Source: JBEKDJ01 sp050014415
GTDB taxonomy: Bacteria; Desulfobacterota; BSN033; UBA1163
Assembly (NCBI GenBank): GCA_050014415.1
Contig: JBEKDJ010000043.1
Coordinates: 1-30,037 of the forward strand
Length of the DNA stretch: 30,037 nt
Direction of reading: 5' to 3'
Below the pieces are notes generated by a model. It was not told where the DNA came from. It did not search any database and saw only the letters and a list, made by a program, of their open reading frames with translations. The position numbers were made by a program, and so were the translations under genes. This document shows, one piece after another, positions 25,211-30,037 of the stretch (within the stretch, counting starts at the first letter, position 1; each line of letters opens with the position of its first letter).

Positions 25211-25822
25211 CCGGCTCTGCCGGGGGACTCCCAGAGTTTGACATTTTCGGGAGTATAAGAAAAGCCTTCTTCTGTGAACCGCTCAAGGTTACATAAAAGG
25301 GGGCTTGGAATGGAACGCTACGAGAGCTTACACCATACCAAATGGGAATGCAAGGACCATCTTGTCTGGATTCCGAAATGCCGAAAGAAAGTTCTATACG
25401 GACAACTTCGGAAGGATCTGGGACCAATCCTTCGAAAGTTGGCATTGCAGAAGGAGAGTGAAGTGGTAGAAGGAAAGCTAAAGGCGGATCCTGTTCACAT
25501 GGTGGTCTCGATTCCTCCGAAGCATTCAGTGTCGCAAGTGGTTGGGTCTGTGAAAGGCAAGAGTGCGATCTGGGTTGCAAGGGCAATGGGGAGGAATCGG
25601 AGTTTTGTGGGTCAGAATTTCTGGGCTCGCGGCTATTATGTTTCAACGGTTGGCCTGGATGAAGAGACCATACGGGAATATGTTCGCAGCCAGGAAGAGG
25701 CTGACAACAAATTAGACCAACTGAGAATGTTTGAGTAAATGCTACCTTCAGGTGGCTCACGGTTTTCAATCCGCTTTGGGCAGTTCACGGTTTTATCAAG
25801 CCCCCGGCTCTGCCGGGGGACT
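25211..25822 (+). mobile_element. IS200/IS605-type insertion element
   Basis: A tnpA gene is bracketed by two copies of the same 19-nt sequence, CCGGCTCTGCCGGGGGACT, at 25211-25229 and 25804-25822. Each copy forms a GC-rich hairpin with a TCT loop (the right one perfect: CCCCCGGC-TCT-GCCGGGGG). Subterminal hairpins of this kind are recognised by the Y1 transposase. No tnpB is present, as in IS200. Exact element ends, which need not be repeats in this family, cannot be fixed from one copy. Confidence 0.8.
25310..25738 (+). CDS. tnpA: IS200/IS605-family Y1 transposase TnpA with an altered HUH motif
   Basis: From the ATG at 25310 the product is 142 aa, the usual TnpA size, beginning MERYESLHHTKWECKDHLVW. 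IPKCRKKVL, SIPPKHSVSQVVGSVKGKSA and FWARGYYVSTVG are family signatures, and the catalytic Tyr is present in IREYVRSQEE. The HUH site, which should read DHVHM, reads DPVHM: the first metal-binding His codon is CCT. Without it the single-strand nuclease should be impaired. The gene is the only protein gene on the + strand of the window. The frame on the other strand (25182-25769) is a shadow. Confidence 0.9.
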   Translation: MERYESLHHTKWECKDHLVWIPKCRKKVLYGQLRKDLGPILRKLALQKESEVVEGKLKADPVHMVVSIPPKHSVSQVVGSVKGKSAIWVARAMGRNRSFVGQNFWARGYYVSTVGLDEETIREYVRSQEEADNKLDQLRMFE

Positions 25823-26304
25823 ATGACTGAAGGACAGAATAAGACAAGAACTCCCACCATATCTCGTGGTGAATAAAAAGAGATCCGGAAAGAAAAGGCG
25901 GAGATCCGGAATAGACCAAAAGCAAGAGGATGAGGGACTATCATCTTCCAACAATGGGTTTATCGGTCGGTTAGACCAAAGAATAGCAACTGTGAGGCTG
26001 CCCAGCATCGCAACCGTTCCATGCACCGCCATCGTTAAAGTCTAAGTACCATGTCGCAACCTTTGATGCGCACCTCCCAAATATGAGAAATCCACATCAA
26101 CATTGAAATGAGTGTGAAATAGTCGGCATTGCCGCTTCGTGCAATATATCGATCCTCCCTTAGATTCGTTATTTGCTTGGAGCGACCGATTCTTTTAATA
26201 TACCTGTTTGTTATATTAAACTGATTTTGAGATAGGTCCTATCCAGAATCATCTCTTTGCTGCACATTATAATCTGCCAAAACGATATCCGGTTACTGGG
26301 TTCA
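25823..26304. other. Region without a recognised gene between the IS element and the acetyltransferase
   Basis: I see no coding region here. It contains a short direct repeat, GAGATCCGGA at 25880-25889 and 25901-25910, and two copies of TAGACCAAA around 25912 and 25971. No terminator with a T-run and no clear promoter stand out. It separates the methyltransferase group from the acetyltransferase gene, so the operon may be interrupted here. Confidence 0.5.
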
Positions 26305-26844
26305 TTACCAAGGTGTCCACGTCCACAGCATTTTGACTTTGCTTCGGTCCAGCGCTTTGATAACTCGGGCGGGAACACCGACTGCCAGCGTATTACTGGG
26401 GATATCACTACATACAAGACTCCCAGCACCAATGACGACGTCATTCCCAATTGTTACCCCTGATAGGATTGTGACATTGACGCCGCAGTAAACGCGATCG
26501 CCGATGATAATCGGTCGGTTTTTCGGTGCCATACTCACTGGATCGTGGGAGCCTGAAGCGAGGAATAATCCAGAAGACCCAGTAAAATCATCACCGATGT
26601 TTATCATCGCGAAATTTTCAATCTTTACGGAACCGCCAAGTGCGCACCGCTCTCCGAGTGAAAGATATTCAGGTAATATTAATTCGAAGCCTGGTCCTAT
26701 CCACAATGCCTTGCCGAATTTAACCTTATTCAATCGGAGAAAAATGCGACGAAGAAAAATAGAATTGCCTGGTCTAGAAAAGACAACTTCTAATTCAGAA
26801 AGCAACCAGACACAGTTAATGAGAATCCTTCTAAAAGAATTCAT
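26305..26844 (-). CDS. Hexapeptide-repeat O-acetyltransferase (WcaF/maltose acetyltransferase type)
   Basis: A 179-aa left-handed beta-helix acetyltransferase using acetyl-CoA. After an N-terminal stretch with basic and hydrophobic residues, repeats run from about 55 to 155 (SLGERCALGGSVKIE, IGDRVYCGVNVTILSG, VTIGNDVVIGAGSLV). The catalytic His is in LASGSHDPVSM near 99, and GVPARVIK near 159 closes the helix. WcaF-type enzymes acetylate sugars of colanic acid and similar glycans. The start has no clear Shine-Dalgarno sequence. It is the first gene behind a near-consensus promoter (26922-26950). Confidence 0.88.
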   Translation of the reverse strand: MNSFRRILINCVWLLSELEVVFSRPGNSIFLRRIFLRLNKVKFGKALWIGPGFELILPEYLSLGERCALGGSVKIENFAMINIGDDFTGSSGLFLASGSHDPVSMAPKNRPIIIGDRVYCGVNVTILSGVTIGNDVVIGAGSLVCSDIPSNTLAVGVPARVIKALDRSKVKMLWTWTPW

Positions 26845-26921
26845 GTGCGATCACGCTATAACGGCAAGGCAGTGAAACACTCGAATACATGCAACAACAA
26901 ATAAAGCTTCGTTGCTTCACA

Positions 26922-26950
26922 ATTTTAATGAGAACTCCCTACATTGTCAA
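26922..26950 (-). promoter_or_regulatory. Near-consensus sigma-70 promoter upstream of the acetyltransferase
   Basis: On the minus strand, TTGACA (26950-26945), a 17-nt spacer and TAAAAT (26927-26922, five of six) form a strong candidate promoter about 80 nt upstream of the start at 26844. The leader contains a possible small hairpin (GCAAC with GTTGC). It may drive at least the acetyltransferase and perhaps the downstream glycan genes. Confidence 0.65.
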
Positions 26951-27417
26951 TAAAAAGAATTGCTCCTGTCATACGACGAAGAACGAGCATTTCTCAGACA
27001 GATCATCCACGCCAAAAAGAGGGCAGGGGACTGCCCACGGCGATGAGAAAGCTGCGGTCCGGTTGACTCCCCATTAGACCACGGAGCATCGATACCAAAG
27101 TGGTATATATCATCTCTTTTGCCAGTTCATAATTTATCCCTGAGAAGCCATACTTGGTAACTTGACTATTCCATGTCGCCTACGTGATTCTTCATCTGCG
27201 GCAGTTTGGTGAGGAGCAACGGGAGGCAATCTGGGCAAAATCGGCCTTGTTGGAGAGATTAATAATTACTGATACATAGCCGCCGGGGGCCGCAGCCCAC
27301 ACTGTCTGTTGGAGTTCACGAGTGATGATGACGGTGCGGGAAACGCCGGACGAAACATATATGATCAGGAAGCAGAATAAGACTAGAGCACGCACAAATA
27401 TCAAATTTCTTATAGGG
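26951..27417. other. Region without an intact gene; short ORFs and small hairpins
   Basis: The best minus-strand frame is 27192-27404 (70 codons). Its N-terminus, MIFVRALVLFCFLIIYVSS, could be a signal or membrane anchor, but the rest matches nothing I know. Two perfect small hairpins are visible: GGGCAG-GGGA-CTGCCC (27021-27036) and ATACCA-AAG-TGGTAT (27092-27106). This may be a decayed gene; I cannot name it. Confidence 0.3.
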
Positions 27418-27505
27418 TGTCATTCCCGCCTGTCGGGTCGCCACAGGCGGACTCGGCAAGGAGAAAATCTTTCTTCCGAGAGACTCTAGACAAGGCGGAG
27501 TGACA
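27418..27505. repeat. Palindromic, MITE- or REP-like repeat unit
   Basis: The unit starts TGTCATTCCCGCCTGTC (27418-27434) and ends GACAAGGCGGAGTGACA (27489-27505). The end, reverse-complemented, matches the start at 13 of 17 positions without gaps. Inside the left arm lies a perfect hairpin, CCGCCTGT (27426-27433) with ACAGGCGG (27443-27450). Total 88 nt, no coding capacity. It resembles the many small TGTCATTCCCGC-type intergenic repeats of bacterial genomes; copy number elsewhere is unknown. Confidence 0.55.
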
Positions 27506-27638
27506 TTATTTGGAACCTTAGGATAATAAATTCCAGATGCAATGATTTGATTGTCTTCAGGGAAAAAGAACCCACGCTGAAACATTTCTTGCTAAACACT
27601 AACACACAGCAGGGGTCTCACTCCATTTCTCCTGTGGC

Positions 27639-27678
27639 AAAAAAAATCTGCTGCCCACAACAAGCAAGCAGCAGATTT
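27639..27678 (-). terminator. Rho-independent terminator of the S74-domain protein gene
   Basis: On the minus strand a perfect 11-bp stem, AAATCTGCTGC (27678-27668) with GCAGCAGATTT (27654-27644), is followed by a run of T residues (27646-27639 as A on the + strand). It lies 15 nt past the stop codon at 27694. Confidence 0.92.
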
Positions 27679-27693
27679 CCTAAATCGATACAG

Positions 27694-28500
27694 CTAGAAG
27701 CTCTTGGGGGTTTTCGAAGCTTTCTCGAGCATGTCGATCTTGGACGACAACGTCTCGATTGTTTTACTCTGCTCCTGAACAACCTTGGTCAAAACAGCCA
27801 CGATATCCATGGGACTCAAATGCTTTCTGTCCTTAGTCGCGACTAGGTCAGGGACGTCTTCAGCGATAAAGCCTACATGTTTTTCCGAGGGATCAACCTT
27901 ATAAGCAAACGTAACAGCCTGGAGATTCTTAACAGTCTCAATAGCCTGTTCGGCACTCAGGGAATGAATATCTTCCTTAAATTCCTTACTCGAACCGTTC
28001 GTCCAGACACCTCCTGCGCTAAGGTATGCCCCATTGCCGTTTGTGCCGCTAGTGCCGACTTCAAATGGATACGCAGGTGAATAAACTCCCAAGCCGGCGT
28101 TGCCATTGGCTTCCGTAACTAATCCCCACAAGCCATGCGGGATATTAAGCATGGCGAACTTACCCGAGTAACTGCCCATGAACCATTGCCGTGCGCCGCT
28201 TTCCAAGAACTCGAATCCGGAGTTGTTATTTCCTGAGTCGATGCCGTATCTTGTATATGCCGGGCTATAACCATAGAAATTCCATGGGATACCAATATTA
28301 GGAGGTGTTGTTGCGCCAACTTGCAACTGGGCTGTTGGTGTTGCCGTTCCAACGCCAGTATTCCCCGTATCCTGGACAACAAACACCGCATTTGTTCCTC
28401 CAGCATCCATTACAACCAGCTTATCCGCTGCAAACACCGGGACTGCCATCAGCCCCGTAAGAACCGCTACTGCCATCAAAACAACCAAAAACTTTTTCAT
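27694..28500 (-). CDS. Exported protein with C-terminal tail-fibre chaperone (peptidase S74) domain
   Basis: From the ATG at 28500 (AAAGGAG ribosome binding site; the frame is open further upstream but covers the promoter) the product is 268 aa. It has a clear signal peptide: MKKFLVVLMAVAVLTGLM, then cleavage after VFAA. The middle (about 30-165) is Gly/Asn-rich with fibre-like repeats (GNTGVGTATPTAQLQVG, NAGLGVYSPAYPFEVG). The S74 domain starts near 180 with GSSKEFKEDI, whose Ser and Lys correspond to the self-cleavage dyad, then LQAVTFAY and VGFIAEDVPD, and ends in a coiled coil (VQEQSKTIETLSSKIDML). In phage tail spikes this domain guides trimer folding and cleaves itself off. Bacterial copies with a signal peptide are probably surface or secreted fibres. 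It has its own promoter and terminator. Confidence 0.88.
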   Translation of the reverse strand: MKKFLVVLMAVAVLTGLMAVPVFAADKLVVMDAGGTNAVFVVQDTGNTGVGTATPTAQLQVGATTPPNIGIPWNFYGYSPAYTRYGIDSGNNNSGFEFLESGARQWFMGSYSGKFAMLNIPHGLWGLVTEANGNAGLGVYSPAYPFEVGTSGTNGNGAYLSAGGVWTNGSSKEFKEDIHSLSAEQAIETVKNLQAVTFAYKVDPSEKHVGFIAEDVPDLVATKDRKHLSPMDIVAVLTKVVQEQSKTIETLSSKIDMLEKASKTPKSF

Positions 28501-28526
28501 TTCCTTTCTCCTTTCAAAAATGGATT

Positions 28527-28571
28527 TTATGTTATAGGCGAGTTTTTCAATGTCCCGCCAATTCCTCGCAT
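28527..28571 (-). CDS. Candidate 14-codon leader peptide upstream of the S74 protein
   Basis: A textbook Shine-Dalgarno sequence, AAGGAGGTG (28583-28575), lies 4 nt before an ATG that opens MRGIGGTLKNSPIT and a TAA. It lies between the promoter and the S74 start codon, in a different frame. Such strong initiation sites on very short frames can control the gene behind them. The surrounding transcript can pair GCGAG with CTCGC. No homology supports it; the call rests on the ribosome binding site. Confidence 0.4.
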   Translation of the reverse strand: MRGIGGTLKNSPIT

Positions 28572-28612
28572 AAAACACCTCCTTATGCTTTATCCGAGGG
28601 ACCAACGCTTGC

Positions 28613-28667
28613 ATTATACCATATTTCTGAAGAAAATATTATCATTATTTTTGAGAAAATATTATCA
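28613..28667 (-). promoter_or_regulatory. Extended -10 promoter with two direct repeats for the S74 protein gene
   Basis: On the minus strand a perfect -10 TATAAT is preceded by TGG (28621-28613), an extended -10 element, and there is no good -35 box. Upstream lie two identical 14-nt copies of TGATAATATTTTCT (28644-28631 and 28667-28654), 23 nt apart, about two helical turns. The nearer copy covers the -35 position. This is what one expects for a promoter controlled by a dimeric regulator bound to both sites. Confidence 0.7.
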
Positions 28668-28675
28668 CCTGGGAC

Positions 28676-30037
28676 TCATCGGATAACCAGATACTGCACA
28701 GTCAGCGTCGTCCCTGAAGTCACCGTCAACGACCCCTGCAAGGTGGTCATATAGGGGTCGGTGCTGAAGATGGCATCCCAGCCGCCGCTTAAAGTGACAG
28801 CCGAAACGGCCGGGGCCAGATTGATATTGACTGCGTTCCCTGGCTCGCTGTAGAAGAGCGTCCCCATGGCCTCTATGACATCGCCGGTTACAAGCCCGGC
28901 GTCAGCAAGCGCCTGTGTGATCGTCGGATACGTTGTCCCCATGCGCATGTTGAGAACCACCCCAGCCCCCGTGATAGGAGGCAGTATGACCTGATACAAC
29001 ACGGATGTCGATGCGTCAGGTGTTGTCGATGCCAGGTTGCTCCGCACGTCCACGGTCACCGTGTAGATCCCCTGCAGCGTTGAGGCCGGCAGACTCCAGT
29101 TGTCCGTGTAGCTGTAGTCCTGGACAATCGAGGGAGAGCCAGCTCCGACCGTTAACCAGAATCGATACTGGTAGCCAGGGGACGGTCCCGGGCTGGTCAC
29201 TGCTGCGGTAAACTTTACCGCGGTACCTGCCACATGCGGACTCGGCAGGCCGGGGGTAAGTGTAACTGCAACCGCGGGAGATACTCCTGGCACGAAGGCC
29301 GGCGAGGTGGCAGCCGTCGAATCCCCAACCTCATTATATGCGACGATGCGGTACTGGTACGATGCTCCCGGCCTCACCAGTGAGTCGATATATGAATAAT
29401 TCACCCACGGGGGGTTATAGCTACAAGGCCATCCAGGCGGCAGTGTTGCCTGCGGCGGCGGCAGTGTGCAACTCGCAGGGACCTTGGAGATTGGGCTGAA
29501 ATCTGTGCATCCACTGCCGGCATCTGTGCACCGCTCGATCCTGAACCCGATCTTTGCATTCCTATCGGGGCTGTTAGAATCGACAGAAAGGGGTGTGCTG
29601 TCAGTCCATGTCAACTGCACCGCATTCCCGGCTACGGACGGGGCGGCAGTGAACCCGGTCGGTGCGGACGGCACAATGATCGGAACGAGCATGATGAACG
29701 GCCTCATGAAGTCGTTCTCTTCATGGCCCAGGATGTGGCAATGCCAGACATACTCCCACCCGAAATCACGGGGGTCGTTGAAGATGGTCGTCGCGTTTCC
29801 GGGGTTGCCGCCACCAAGCGTTCCGAAGGGGTCGATGAGTGTAATCGGGGCGCCGGAAGCCGATGTCGTGTCCAGGACGCGACTACTGAGGGGAACCGCA
29901 AACGGTAGGCCGGTCTGGGTCTTTGGTTGTAGAGCGACAAAGGCGTCCTCGAGCGGGTTCATCCTGACGGTCTCTTTCCAGCCCAGTTCGTTGTCTTCAG
30001 GCGGCCGTATCGCGCCGTCCCATCCCACGCGGTTGAT
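28676..30037 (-). CDS. Multicopper oxidase C-terminus with fibronectin-type domains (5' end outside window)
   Basis: The frame is open through the window edge, so this is the last 453 residues of a larger protein. ELGWKETVRMNP and then WEYVWHCHILGHEENDFMRPF (near residue 105) form the C-terminal copper site of multicopper oxidases: HCH-3-H-4-M supplies type 1, 2 and 3 ligands. After it come an Fn3-like domain (APTGFTAAPSV, YQYRIVAYNEVGDS), a PKD/Ig-like segment (SPGYQYRFWLTVG) and a C-terminal stretch ending SGGWDAIFSTDP and GSLTVTSGTTLTVQYLVIR, a pattern seen in secreted proteins of anaerobic delta-proteobacteria-like lineages. It would oxidise metals or phenolics outside the cell with O2 (inference). 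Only 4 nt or so separate its stop from the regulatory repeats of the next gene. Confidence 0.88.
   Translation of the reverse strand: MNRVGWDGAIRPPEDNELGWKETVRMNPLEDAFVALQPKTQTGLPFAVPLSSRVLDTTSASGAPITLIDPFGTLGGGNPGNATTIFNDPRDFGWEYVWHCHILGHEENDFMRPFIMLVPIIVPSAPTGFTAAPSVAGNAVQLTWTDSTPLSVDSNSPDRNAKIGFRIERCTDAGSGCTDFSPISKVPASCTLPPPQATLPPGWPCSYNPPWVNYSYIDSLVRPGASYQYRIVAYNEVGDSTAATSPAFVPGVSPAVAVTLTPGLPSPHVAGTAVKFTAAVTSPGPSPGYQYRFWLTVGAGSPSIVQDYSYTDNWSLPASTLQGIYTVTVDVRSNLASTTPDASTSVLYQVILPPITGAGVVLNMRMGTTYPTITQALADAGLVTGDVIEAMGTLFYSEPGNAVNINLAPAVSAVTLSGGWDAIFSTDPYMTTLQGSLTVTSGTTLTVQYLVIR

Noticed and set aside
25182..25944. Minus-strand ORFs of 195 and 102 codons across the IS element
   Set aside because: They are shadows of tnpA and its flanking hairpins, with Pro/Ser-rich composition and no domain.
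27010..27090. tRNA-like stretch on the minus strand (GCTCCGTGGTCTAATGG...)
   Set aside because: The start resembles a tRNA acceptor and D-arm, but the D-stem does not pair, no T-arm consensus follows, and no matching 3' acceptor strand exists.
28501..28614. 38-residue N-terminal extension of the S74 protein
   Set aside because: Its start codon overlaps the -10 box of the promoter, and a signal peptide with a good ribosome binding site starts at 28500.

Overview
The window carries the 3' end of an rRNA operon (23S then 5S, + strand, ending in a terminator). Facing it is a long run of minus-strand genes for an exopolysaccharide or O-antigen-like glycan. Gene content (GDP-fucose pathway, DegT aminotransferase, NeuD-type acetyltransferase, multidomain glycosyltransferases, a secreted multicopper oxidase with Fn3-like domains, an S74 tail-fibre-type exported protein) and moderate base composition suggest an uncultured Gram-negative bacterium, perhaps Desulfobacterota- or Nitrospirota-like. 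That placement is a weak inference; the 23S fragment would settle it.

Layout. 1-519: 23S 3' end, spacer with a 7-bp-period microrepeat, 5S, terminator. 520-1049: no intact gene. 1050-2851: a GDP-mannose 4,6-dehydratase (gmd copy 1) behind a NusG/RfaH-like antiterminator, which has its own candidate promoter. 3103-5817: GDP-L-fucose synthase and gmd copy 2, separated by a dead four-helix-bundle (S23) gene lying between inverted arrays of a degenerate heptamer (consensus CAGTAAG). A smaller inverted pair of the same array sits in frame inside gmd copy 2. 5905-7940: a GT2 glycosyltransferase and a flippase-like membrane protein. 8111-9312: decayed island with a Phd-type antitoxin next to a broken vapC toxin, coding remnants and an N-terminal scrap of a REP-associated transposase. 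9419-25189: the glycan core (GT39-like membrane transferase, FAD oxidoreductase, several methyltransferases, aminotransferase plus acetyltransferase, a GT4, a giant GT4-coiled coil-GT2 fusion, a broken pyruvyltransferase). 25211-25822: IS200/IS605-type element with a damaged HUH motif. 26305-26844: hexapeptide acetyltransferase with a near-consensus promoter upstream. 26951-27638: no intact gene, but a palindromic repeat. 27639-30037: exported S74-domain protein with terminator, candidate leader peptide and a promoter carrying paired direct repeats, then the C-terminal part of a secreted multicopper oxidase.

How it fits together. Gmd and Fcl would make GDP-L-fucose. The DegT/NeuD pair would make an N-acylated 4-amino-4,6-dideoxysugar. 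The glycosyltransferases assemble the chain, and at least six methyltransferase domains suggest a heavily O-methylated product. Several accessory genes are broken (S23, vapC, pyruvyltransferase, tnpA motif, RAYT), so the locus looks actively eroding. The most unusual feature is the heptamer-array system around the S23 pseudogene and inside gmd copy 2.
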